From Malania oleifera (Eukaryota > Streptophyta > Magnoliopsida > Santalales > Ximeniaceae), in contig NC_080427.1 of the NCBI RefSeq assembly GCF_029873635.1, positions 69,198,348 to 69,262,347 on the forward strand: 64,000 bases of DNA, written 5' to 3'. Made by a program: the position numbers and the translations under genes. Within the stretch, counting starts at the first letter, position 1; every line of letters begins with the position of its first letter. The notes beneath the pieces were generated by a model. The model saw only the letters and a program-made list of their open reading frames with translations. It ran no database searches and was not told the DNA's origin. Below are positions 44,933 through 56,744 of the stretch, piece by piece.

Positions 44933-47900
44933 GATGCAGGGAACACCGACAATGTGGTGACAGGTACGATTTCATTTATGTCACATAATGCTATTGTACT
45001 ATTTGACTCAGGGGCTACCCACTCATTTGTATCTTGGAGATTTTCTAGAGTATGTGGTGCTGAGACCTAGTTGTTAGGTGTCGAGTTAGGAGTGGCTACG
45101 CCAACGGGGTCGGTTATTGTGTGCAGTAAGGTGGTTAAAGACCATCTGATAGAGATTCAGGAGAGGAAGTTGTCTGTCAGTCTCATTGTTCTGGAGATGT
45201 AGGGATTCAAATTATCCTAGGGATGGACTGGTTAGCATCCAGCTATGCGAGCATAGAGTGCTGAAAGAAGGAGGTAGTGTTTGGACCTCTAAGGGAGGAA
45301 GAGTTTAAATTTGTAGGGTCATGTATGCACTCTGCACCCCAGATCCTCTCAGTGATGCAGGCATGGAAGTTACTTCTGGATGGCTGATAGGGGTATTTGG
45401 CGTGTGTGAAAGCAGTACCAAAGGAAGGACTAAAGCTGGCGGATATTCCAGTGATACGAGGTTTTCCGATGTATTTCCCGAGGACTTACCAAGGTTGCCT
45501 CCAGATCGGGAGGTGGAGTTCTCTATTGATTTAGCACCAAGGATGACACAAATCTCCAAGGCGTCGTATAGAATGGCTCCAGCAGAGTTAAAGGAATTAA
45601 AGGAATAACTGTAGAAACTTCTAGATAACGATTTCATTAGACTGAGCATATCACCTTGGGGAGTGCCAATGTTGTTCATGAAGAAGAAGGATGGGTCAAT
45701 GAGGATGTGCATCGACTATAAAGAGATAAACAAGGTAACTATAAAAAACAAATACCTGTTACCACGTATTGATGACCTATTTAACCAATTGAAGGGAACT
45801 CAAGTTTTCTCTAAGATCGATCTGTGATCCGGGTATCACCAATTGAAGATGAAGTTAGAGGATGTATCGAAGACAGACTTTCTAACCCGGTATGACCATT
45901 ATGAATTTTTGATTATGCCATTTGGTTTAATGAATGTGCCTGCAGCATTCATGCACCTGATGAACTGGGTGTTCCACGACTACTTGGATCAGTTTGTGGT
46001 AGTATTTATAGATGACATAATGATCTATTCAAGGAGTCCAATAGAGCGTGAAACTCATTTAAGGCTAGTACTTCAGGTACTTAGAAAGATGAAGTTGTTT
46101 GCTAAATTCAAGAAATGCGAAATCTAGCTTGAGCAAGTTGCATTTTTGAGACATGTGGTGTCGAAATAAGGAGTATTAGTAGACTCGGGTAAAGTAGAGG
46201 CAGTAGTAAATTAGGTGAGGCAAAAAAACGTTCATGAGATCAGAAGTTTCTTAGGTCTGGCAGGGTACTACTGCCATTTTATTGAGGGCTTTTCTAGGTT
46301 GTCAAGTTCATTGACACAACTTAATAAAAAGAATAGTAGGTTTGACTAGACCAATGATTGTGAGTAGAGTTTTCAAGAGTTGAAGCAACGTCTGGTCATG
46401 ACCCCAGTGTTGACCATTCGATCAGAGGATGGAAGTTACATGATTTATAGTGATGCATCCCAGAAAGGACTCGGGTGTGTTTTGATGCAATAGAGTAAAT
46501 TTATCGCTTATGCTTCTCGCCAACTCAAGAAGTACGAGAAGAACTACCCTACGCATGATTTAGAATTGGTAGCAGTGGCATTTGCACTAAATATCTGGAA
46601 GAAATACCTTTACGGTGAAAAGTGCGAGATCTTTACTGACCATAAGAGCCTCAACTACTTCTTCACCTAGAAGGAGCTGAATATGAGGCAACATAGATGG
46701 CTTGAGTTGATTAAGGACTACGACTGCACCATTAGTTACCACCAAGGAAAAGCTAATGTCGTAGCTGATGCTTTGAGCCAAAAATTAGTGAGCGAGTCGA
46801 TTTCAGCAGTTGTTCTATAGCATCAGATCGTGCTAGATCTAGAAGGGTTGAGAGTAGAGTTGGTGGATGAAGATCCATAGGCGTTCATCGTCAGTTTAGT
46901 TGTTCACCTGACCTTGCAAGAGAGAATCAAGACAACTCAGAAGGAAGACGCAGAGCTGGTAGAGGTCATGGAAGGAGTGCATAATGGATTGATATGTCTC
47001 TGTTGATGAGATGTTGAGATTCCATACCTGGATTTGTGTACCAAAAGACTTCGATATTAAACGGGCCACTCTAGAGGAGGCTCATCGCTTTCTCTATATT
47101 GTTCATCCAGGAAGTACAAATATGTATGGAGACTTGCGGGAATCATGCTGGTGGAGCAACATGAAGAGGGAAATTGCTAAATTTGTGGAGCAATGCCTAA
47201 CATGTTAGCAGGTTAAGGCAGAACACCAGAGGCCAATAGGACCACTACAACCGCTTGAGATTCCCAAGTGGAAGTGGGAGCACATCTCGATAGATTTTGT
47301 ATTGGGGTTACTTACAATGCGGCATAGGCAGAATGCCATTCGGGTTATAGTGGATTAGCTGACGAAGACTGTACACTTCATTCCAATCAGAGTCAGCTAT
47401 TCCATGAATAGACTGGAAGAGTTATATGTACAGGAGATAGTATGGCTTCGTGGCATTCCTGTTTCTATAGTTTTAGACCGAGACCCACGATTTACCTCTC
47501 GGTTCTGGAAGGGTTTGCAAGATGCCTTAGGATCACAGCTCACTTTCAGCACCTTGTTTCACCCACAGACGGATGGAGAATCAGAGAGGACCGTTTAGAC
47601 CTTAGAAGATATGCTGTAGGCGTGTATGCTATACTTTGGGGATAGTTGGATTTGGTATCTACCACTCATGGAGTTTGCATATAATAACAGCTACCAGGCC
47701 AGTATAGATTTGACACCATATGAGGCATCGTATGGTCGTTGGTGTCGATCTCCATTATACTAGGATGAGGTAGGAGAGTGGCAGGTGTTGGGACCAGAAT
47801 TGATCCAGCAGGCCTCTGCAAAGGTCAAACTTATCAGAGAGAGGGTTAGAGCAGCACAGAGTCGGTAGAAGAGTTATACAGATACTCACCGTCATGAGTT

Positions 47901-48332
47901 AAAGTTTGAGATCGGGGATAAGATATTTCTGAGGATTGCCCTAATGAAAGGTGTGATGAGATTTGGTAAGAAATGGAAGTTGAGTCCTTGGTACATTGGG
48001 CCATTTGAAATCCTAGAGAGGATAGATCTAGTTGCTTACTGGGTGGCGTTGGCCCCTACACTATCCAGAGTTCATAACGTGTTTCACGTATCCGTGCTGA
48101 GGAAGTACGTGCCAGACCCTTTGCACGTGCTTGGTTATGAACCTTTGGAGATCAGGGACGCATTATCATATGAGGAGGTACCGATTCATATTCTGGACCA
48201 GAAGGTACAGTAGTTTCGTACTAAGGAGATACCTTTAGTGAAAGTATTGTGGTGGAACCAATAGAGGAGGCTTCTTGGGAGTTAGAGGTTGAGATGGCCT
48301 AGAAGTACCCATAGCTCTTCGGAGAGGGTTAG
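44933..48332 (+). pseudogene. Gypsy-1 pol with chromodomain-like tail
   Basis: Protease IVLFDSGATHSFVS (44994-45035). RT (about 45500-46130) has [20 protein letters not shown] with one Leu/Met change, [20 protein letters not shown] and the catalytic [13 protein letters not shown]. RNase H reads YMIYSDASQKGLGCVLMQ. The integrase zinc region is HRFLYIVHPGSTNMYGDLRE..CLTC, and the core has [28 protein letters not shown] and FHPQTDGESERTV. The C-terminus has MKGVMRFGKKWKLSPWYIGP and VFHVSVLRKYVPDPLHV, ending in YEEVPIHILDQKVQ..KEIPLVKVLWWNQ. More than fifteen in-frame stops and a frameshift near 46995 interrupt it. Confidence 0.88.
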
Positions 48333-48595
48333 ATCCAGATAGGTAAAGTAGGTTGTATGGTTACTAGTTACTTTAAGCTATTTGGGAGAGAGTTTAGTAT
48401 AAGAGTGTGATGTAACGATACCTTATGTTGTATCCACGGTATTTCTTTGCCATAAGCGAGGGTATGTAATAAACTTGGGCTAGAGCCGCTATATGGGTGG
48501 CTTTTGACTCTTCTATAGAGTTGAGTTGTAAGTTAAAGTACGTTTGGTATCAGTTAGCAAATTTCAAGGACGAAATTCTTATAAGGAGGGGAGAT
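48333..48595 (+). other. Gypsy-1 3' UTR and polypurine tract
   Basis: It contains GTATCCACGGTATTTCTTTG (48430), the tail TTTCAAGGACGAAATTCTTA and AAGGAGGGGAGAT before the LTR at 48596. Confidence 0.75.
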
Positions 48596-48884
48596 TGTAG
48601 AGACCCGAACCTGTAAAATAAGAAAAGGGTAAAAAGGGGGTTTTTGTAGGCTCCATCGATGAAATCAATGTTCTCGTCGACAAAGGCCCTTCAGTGCTTT
48701 GTCACCGAAATTTAGAGTCTTATTGGCAAAGAGATCCCGACCGATAGGGAAAATATCAGGCTTGGGTTTGTCGATGAAGGAGGAGGCTTGGCGACAAATA
48801 GCCTTCTATGGTTCGTCAACTAAGGACCGATTCATCGACGAATTTGACTCGGTTAAAAGGCCTATTAATAGGGATTTTCATTAC

Positions 48885-51139
48885 TTTTGACTCTACGAGT
48901 CCAATTCTGTTTTGATAATAACAAATCACTTGGTATTTGATCTGTGCATTGAGTTTGTGAACATGATCTATATTAAGCATGCACGGAAAGATAACGAGTC
49001 ATGGAAGCCATAAAGTAAAGCTGACTCATTTTGGCAAGCTCCATGGAAATCAAAGAGTACAACAATCAAGATGCAAGCGGAAAAGTTCAAGAACATCTAG
49101 GGAATGGGTATTTAGAACTTATGTATTTACATTTTCATATGATTTAATTTGAGGCTCAACATAACTTAGAATGACTTTAGGATTCATGCATTTCATGTAT
49201 ATCATTAGGGGACTTTCATGGACTTCGAAATATTCTTAAAACCTTAGAAAGTGTTTTTATAAAAGACTCAAGAAAGAAAGTAAAACAAATTTTTAAATTA
49301 AAAAAGGAAAAATTGAGAAAAGGGGACTTCGGTAGCCTGAACTCAACCTCACTCGCCTGAATAATTTCTTAAGGAGCTTGAAGATTAAGTTTAGTAGCTT
49401 GAAGAATTAACGGGAAACACAGCAAGTTGGCCGAGGCATTTTCGGTCGCCTGAACTTGGGACTTTAGGCACCTGAATTCGCCACTTCAAGAGCCTGAATC
49501 ACTCTTCAGTCGCCTGACACTGTTTTTTAAGTTAATTTTTCAAAGGTTTAAGGAACATCGGTCACCTGGGCTTTGACCTCAGTCACCTGAACTTGCGAGA
49601 AAACTTAAAAATTTGATTTTTATTAAAAGAACTTGTGAGCTTTTTCTTTGATCCAACGGTTAAGATCAATCCTAAGGGTAAGACACTATATATATTGAAT
49701 ATCTAAACTTTAGAACAAAGCTAAGACACACAACAAGAGAAGAGGTTATCTTATTGCAAGAACATAGAGAAACTTGAGCTGATTGCTATATGATTGCCTA
49801 CATTTCATTCTTTATTCATCTTCTTTGGGCAAATCTACTCCGGAGATCAAAGGGCATTCATTCATTCAACTCTATTTCTTCTTGGTATTGAGGTTTTATC
49901 ATTCAAGTTAATATTTTCAAGAACTTCTCATCTCATTACTTGTTATTGAATATCTTTAGAGAAATTGATCTTGAATGTGCATATACATATAAATATTTTT
50001 TTTAACAAGATCATTACTTGAGAAAGGTTTTAGCTATTGGCTGAATAATGTTTGATTCAAGAGTATATCTATTTTTCAAAGAACTTCTCATTCCAAATCT
50101 ATTGTTGAAATAAGTCGAGTGATTGATAGTGAGTATATTTTCACATAGATTATTTGGATTATCTCACTACTTGATTAAAGTTTTGTCATTGATTAAATAA
50201 TTTGATTCATGTGTATGTTCAGTTAAAGGTTTCCTATTTTAGATATATTAAAACACTTGAATATATATCCTTGGTATTCATAAATATTTATTTTATTAAG
50301 GGATATTTTGTTTGGAAAACCTTATGCTCAATATTTTGATCTTTGGATTACATATCGTATATATATTTGCATATAACAAAGATTGTGTTGAGAATGAATA
50401 TTTGAAAGGAACTTTTTGATTGTAATTGATATAATCTTCAAAGCCTTTTTATAAGTTCACAAAAGATATATTTGTGCATTTTAGTAAAGTAAACTAGAAT
50501 CCTAAAATTTTCCAAAGTACTTAAATATATATTTATTTGGAGAGATCTGATAAAAAGAGTATTGTATGTTGAAGCATAATCATTCATAAAACAATTGTAT
50601 CATTTTCATACATTCGGAGCTTTAGGTTATATCATATGTTAATGTATTAGGAATTTGAATTGTACTCACGAGCTTTTGTTTGGAAGTATTTTTGAGTGTT
50701 TTTTTTTCCAATTCATTATATTCACGGTTCGATGTGTTAACCGGTGTTTGAGGAGAGAGTTGTATCTCTTGTAAGTAGCGGAGTAGGAGGGAGTTGTGTC
50801 TCTTTAAGCAGCAGATTATAAGGGAAGCTCCGTCCCAATTTAAGGAGCAGGGATTTAGTGAAATCCTTAAGTGGTTGCTCAAGGTGAGGATGTAGGCCAA
50901 GTCAGCTGAACCTTGTAAAAACCGTGTTTGTCTTCTCCCTTCCCTTTACTCTTTACTTTCAGCACTTTATTTAAATTGTTTATATTGCATATGTAGGTTG
51001 AATAGCATTGCACAAAATTAATTGAGTAATAAGAACTCATTAGTAAATATGTAAGTAGAGACTAAGTGGTAAAAAGATTCAAATTTTTTTTTTAAATACC
51101 CAATTCACCCAACCTTTTGGGATTATACTTGATTCAACA
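48885..51139 (+). repeat. Copia-2 5' LTR
   Basis: 2255 bp, ending TTGATTCAACA. U3 has GTCGCCTGAAC-like motifs (49330-49600), CACTATATATATTG is near 49686, and the CCAATTCACCC end is near 51100. The primer-site remnant ATTCGTATTAGAG follows at 51140. Confidence 0.92.
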
Positions 51140-52346
51140 ATTCGTATTAGAGTGGGTTTACATAGACTTGATAGTTAATTTGTAAAAAAAGAAAAAGATC
51201 ACACGAAACATATTGGTGTAACTCCATTCGATGAGAGACACTCATCCACTAGACCACCCATTTTATGTGGTGTAAATTATACCTATTAAAACATAGGATG
51301 AGCATATATCTACTAAACGCAGATTGGAAGGTTTGGAAAATAGTGACTAGAGAAATCACATTCCCACGAAAGTAATTGATAAGATCAATGCACCTAAAAC
51401 TGAAGATGAATATACTGAATAGGATTGGAAGTCAGTACAAATCAATGCCACTGCCATAAACTTACTTTTCTGTGTATTAAATGTCAATGAATTTAATAGG
51501 GTAATGACATGTAACTCCGCTAAAGAAATTTGGGAAAAATTAGAAGTTACATATGAAGGCACTAAGGAAGTTAAGGATAGTAGGATAGACATGCTCACTA
51601 GTGAATATGAAGCATTTAAAATGACGACTGATGAATCAATACAATCCATGTACACTAGATTCACACACATCATTAACTCTTTAAATGTTATTGGAAAGAC
51701 TTACCCTACTTATGAGTTGATCAGGAAAATACTTAGGGGATTACCTCCAGTGTGGGAAGCGAAAGCTATGGTAATAGCAGAAGGGAGAAATCTCAAGGAG
51801 ATGTCAGTGGACGAACTCATTGGATTGCTCATCACCTATGAGTTGGCAATAAACGAGAGGAAAAATGAGCAAAGAAAAGCAAAGAAGGTTATTGCACTTA
51901 AGGCATCATCAAGCTACTTTAGTGAAAGGAGTGATTCGGAAATGGATGATGACATGACCTTGCTAACAAAGAAGTTTAGAAAGTTCTTGAAGAAGAACAA
52001 GAAGTTCAACAGAAAATTCTGAAACTCTAAATCGGAAAAAGGAGAGTCTAGCATGAAGAAAAAGAAGGAGGATCCACCAACATGCTACAACTGCCGAGAA
52101 GTTAAACAAATCAAGCCTGAGTGTCCTAAACTGATGAAAGCCTCAAAGAAAAAGAAGAAGACACTGAAAGTCGGCTAGGATACACACAACACTAGTTGTT
52201 CAGAATCTTAATCCAGTGATGATGAGGTTGCCAATCTATGTCTAATGACACATAATGACCTTGAGGTACAATCATCTTTTTCATCATCTTCATATTATTC
52301 TAGTGAGTTTGAAAATGAAAATGATATGATTCATATGATGAACTGA
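51140..52346 (+). pseudogene. Copia-2 gag
   Basis: The region before 51440 is badly shifted (recognisable words RPPILCGVNYTY and LLNADWKVWKIV in different frames). From 51504 to 52020 it is open: SAKEIWEKLEVTYEGTKEV, RGLPPVWEAKAMVIAEGR, VDELIGLLITYELAINERKN. After a TGA at 52020 the zinc knuckle reads CYNCREVKQIKPEC (52082-52123): the conserved Gly-His is Lys-Gln, so metal binding would fail. Further stops lie at 52177 and 52209. Confidence 0.87.
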
Positions 52347-55300
52347 AACAAGAATACCTGTACACTACTAAAATTCTTGAGAAGAAAACAAAGAAAATTT
52401 CTAAGTTGAGAAGTAAAGTCAAAGAACTTTAAAGCTTACTTGAACGTCAAAATGAATCCCATGCATCTTTCATAAAAGATAAAGATTTGAAAATTGAGGA
52501 GTTAGAAAAGGATTTGAAAGATAAATCTACAATTATTTGTCAATTTACTAAGGGAAAAAACAATTTTGAAAAGCTCGTAGGACCTCAAAGAAATTCCCTA
52601 GAAAAGGAAGGGCTTGACTTTAATGGAAAGGAAAATCTAATGAACAGACATCTTTACATGGGATTTTACAAAAGAATCAAAGTCATATGCTCCAACTAAG
52701 AATTATTATAGAAATACTACTTGCTTTAAATGTAGAAGGTTGGGTCACATACAATTCGACTGTCCTTTCAAAAATAAAGATGTAAAAATAAAGAAAGTAT
52801 GGAGGGTCAAAAGTTAATCTAGCACTAACCCCCATGGACCCAAGTAAATTTGGGTACCAACGCTAGTTGTTTGATTGTGTCTTGTAGATATGCTTAAGAT
52901 CAGCATCCTCAAAAGATAGATGGTTTATGGATAGCGGATGCTCACGTCACATGACTAGGGATAAAGTAAAGTTCACATCCATCACACCCAAGGATGAAGA
53001 ATTTGTCACCTTTGGAGATAATACTAAGGGAAGGATCACAGATGTAGGTAAAGTCGGTAATAATTCTTCATTAATTATTGATGATGTTTTATTGGTGGAA
53101 GGTTTAAAGCGCAATTTACTAAGTATAAGCCAACTATGTGATAAAGGTTAAAAAGTATCGTTTGAGCATGACAAGTGCATAGTTGAACACAAAACCGATA
53201 ATAAGATACTATTCACTGCTGAATGTCATGAAAATGTATATACCACAAGATTTGATAACTTAACCTTACAGAGTGTGACATGCTTCTCTACTATGAATGA
53301 AATTAGCTAGATTTGGCATAAGAGACTAGGACATGCAAACATGGATTTAATCTCAAAACTAGTTAAGAAAAAATTAGTTAAGGGACTACCTAAGACTAAA
53401 TTTGTGAAAGATAAATCTATGATGCATGCCAACTAGGAAAACAAGCAAGAACAAGCTTTAAGAAGAAGAAAGAGATCTCCAATACTAGGCCACTCCAAAT
53501 GCTACACTTAGACTTATTCGGACCAAACCCAATTCAGAGTTTAGGAGGAAAATCATACGCCTTTGTCAGAGTTGATGATTTTTCAAGATACACATGGGTA
53601 CTATTCTTAGGTCACAAAGATGAAGCATGAGAACAATTTATAAACCTGTGCAAGAAAATTCAAAATGAAAAGAGATATACAATTACTAAAATTTGAAGTG
53701 ATAGGGGTAGAGAATTTAAAAATCAAGGCATGGAAGACTATTGTAATTCATTAGGAATTGCCCATAATTTTTCAGCTCATGGAACACCGCAACAGAATGG
53801 TATAGTTGAAAGGAAGAATAGGTCTATACAAGAAATGGCTAGAACTATGCTTAACGAACATAAATTACCTAAGTACTTCTAGGCCGAGGCAGTGAATACC
53901 TCCTGCTATGTTCTAAATAGACTATTAATCAGACCATCACTTAATAAGACTCCTTGCGAATTATGGAATGGCCATAGACCAAACATATTATATTTTCATG
54001 TCTTTGGCTGTAAGTGTTTTGTGCTTAGAGACAATGAGCATCTAGGAAAGTTTGATGTGAAATTAGGTGAAGGTATCTTCTTAGGGTATGCCTTAGATAG
54101 TAAAGCCTACAGAGTATATAACAAATGAACACTGACGATCATAGAATCTATTCATGTAGTGTTCGATGAGTCAAACCCCTTCTCCAAAAGAACCGATGAA
54201 GATGAAATTGAATTAAATAAGGAATTTGAAGAACTATCAATTGAGAATGATTCAGAAAAGAAAAATGAATTTAAGGAACCATCCATTGAAATTGATCAAA
54301 CTGAAAATGAGGTTACTTTACCACCTAGATAATGGAAATATATAAAGAATCATCCCATAGATCAAATAATAGGTAAACCATTAGGTGGAGTAGCCACTCG
54401 ATCCTCACTTAGGAATATGATTAGTCATTTCGCATTTCTATCTCAAGAAGAACCTAATAATGTGAGTGAAGCTATAGAGGATGAACCATGGGTGTTGACC
54501 ATGCAAGAAGAATTAAATCAATTTGAGAGAAATAAAGTATGAACATTAGTTCCCAGACCTGAGGATAAGTTAATCATAGGGACCAAATGGATATATAAGA
54601 ATAAGAAAGATGAACATGGAGTAGTTGTGAGAAATAAGGCTAGATTAGTAGCTTAGGGATATATTCAAGAAGAAGGTATATATTTTGAAGAAACCTTTGC
54701 ACCTGTAGCTAGGATGGAAGCCATACGAATGCTTTTAGCATATGCAACTTTTAAGGATTTCAAGCTATATCAAGTGGATGTCAAAAGCGCATTCTTAAAT
54801 GACTATATAAATGAAGAAGTGTATGTAGAACAACCCTCAGGTTTTGAAAACCATAAAAATCCTGATCATGTTTGTAGACTGACAAAAGCCTTGTATGGTT
54901 TAAAACAAGCTCCTAGAGCTTGGTATGAAAGGCTAAGTGGTTTTCTATTAGAAAATAGATTTATAAGAGGAAAGATAGATACAACCCTGTTCATAAAGTC
55001 TAAGAAAGATGATATTCTCTTAGTGCAAGTATATGCAGATGACATCATATTTGGTGCTACAAATAAAGAATTATGTAATGAATTTGCTAATACCATGCAA
55101 AATGAATTTGAGATGAGCATGATGGGTGAACTAAATTTCTTCCTAGGACTTCAGATCAAACAAGCAAAACATAGAATATTCATAAATGAATCAAAGTATA
55201 TTAGAGACTTACTCAAAAAGTTTAATATGGAAGATGGAAAAATATTAGGTACACCTATGAGCGCTTCATTGAAATTAGACAAAGACGAACAAGGTATACC

Positions 55301-55984
55301 AGTAGATGTCAAGCTGTATCGTGGAATGATAGGTAGCTTATTATACCTGACTGCCAGTAGACCTGATATAATGTTTAGCGTATGTTTGTGCACAAGATTT
55401 CAGTCTGCACCAAAAGAGTCTCATTTTCTAGCCATTAAATGAATACTTAGATACCTGATTGGAACCGTAGAAATTAGATTATGGTATCCTAAGTACACAT
55501 CTTTTGAGATTATCAGCTATTTCGATGCCGATTTTGGGGGTGGCAAAGTGGATAGAAAGAGCACAAGTGGTACTTGTCATTTCTTAGGACATTCCTTAGT
55601 CTCTTGGTTTTCCAAGAAACAAAATTCAGTTGCTCTTTCCACAGCTGAGGCTGAATACATAGGGGCAAGTAGTTGTTGTGCTCAAACTCTATACATGAAA
55701 CAACAACTGAAGGATTTTGGATTATGTTATGAAACAATCCCTATAAGATGCGATAATAAAAGTGCAATAAATATCTCAAAGAATCCCATATTACATTCAC
55801 AAACTAAGCATATAGAGATACAACATCACTTTCTTCATGATCATGTACAAAAGGGGATGTAACACTTGAGTTTGTATGCACAGATGAACAATAGGCAGAT
55901 ATATTCATGAAACCACTTGCTGAGTATTGGTTTATTCAAATTAGGCATGAATTATGTCTGATGCATAGTCTAGAGGTTGCTTAG
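52347..55984 (+). pseudogene. Copia-2 pol (protease-integrase-RT-RNase H)
   Basis: A lysine-rich linker (52347-52620), a second zinc knuckle CFKCRRLGHIQFDC (52726-52767), protease FMDSGCSRHMT (52924), pre-integrase IWHKRLGHANMD (53310), and integrase LHLDLFGP, VDDFSRYTWV, SDRGREFKN, GTPQQNGIVERKNRS. RT has [47 protein letters not shown] and the catalytic YADDIIFG (55034; Ala replaces the usual Val, while the two Asp are kept). RNase H DRKSTSGTCHFLG and STAEAEYIGASSC run nearly intact from 55548 to 55860. At least ten stops interrupt it, for example at 53149, 53308, 53880 and 54540. The final frame ends at 55984. Confidence 0.9.
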
Positions 55985-56744
55985 AATTATATTAGATAAC
56001 ATAATTTAGGGGGAGCAACGTCACTTAAGATGTAATAATTTGATATCAAATCAATCAATCAACTTGTGTGCGCATTCGACATAAAATTAGTCCATAGTTG
56101 GTATCTCATCAATCAATATTTGGTATTCTCACATAATCACTTAAATTTATGCATTAGCAAAGGAAATGCTTGATGTAAAAAGGGGAGTAGTACAATTTTT
56201 ACAAAATCTAATGGTTGAACAAGATTAAAACTCTAAACTTTCAAAGGGGAGAAGAACATAAGATTATGTCCATTCATGACTTCTTATTTTACACCTTTTT
56301 ATTGCTGTCAAAAGGGGGAGAAGAATGAGCAAAAATAAAATTGTCATTGAAATAGAAGAATGAGCAAAATTGTTATTGTGATATGCAAAGAGGGAGAAAG
56401 AAAATTGTACACACAAACCTGTTTTCACATTTTAAGGGGAGAAAGAAAATTGCACACACAAACCTATTTTCACATTTCATTTGGATTCAGGGTAAACACT
56501 TTGTGTATGAACATGAGCTGACATGCAAATGGGGAGAAAGAAAATTAAAGAAAGAAAATTGCACACACAAACTTGTTTTCACATTTTATTTGGATTCAGG
56601 GTAAACACTTTGTGTATGAACATGAGCATAAACATATTGTCATTCATTAAATATTTGATGCATTATTTGAGGGGGAGCCTTGTTAGGCATAACCCATTAT
56701 GTATTTTTGCTCGTATATTTGTCATCATCAAAAAGCGGGGAGAT
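55985..56744 (+). other. Copia-2 3' spacer with repeated G-tracts
   Basis: A non-coding spacer with about nine GGGGAG-type purine tracts (56008, 56183, 56249, 56311, 56390, 56437, 56533, 56671, 56730). The last, AAAAAGCGGGGAGAT, abuts the LTR and serves as polypurine tract, weakened by a C. Confidence 0.75.
56388..56640. repeat. Tandem repeats in the Copia-2 spacer
   Basis: Units built of GGGAGAAAGAAAATTG, CACACACAAACYTGTTTTC and TTTGGATTCAGGGTAAACAC recur: two short units (56390-56482) and two long ones with the ATTCAGGG..CATGAGC part (56437-56525 and 56533-56628). Copia-1 lacks them. Confidence 0.75.

Noticed and set aside
31000-48332. Possible integrated plant pararetrovirus, because gypsy-type RT is present
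   Set aside because: LTRs, integrase, primer sites and 5-bp target duplications are present and no movement or coat protein words were seen; these are Ty3/gypsy elements.
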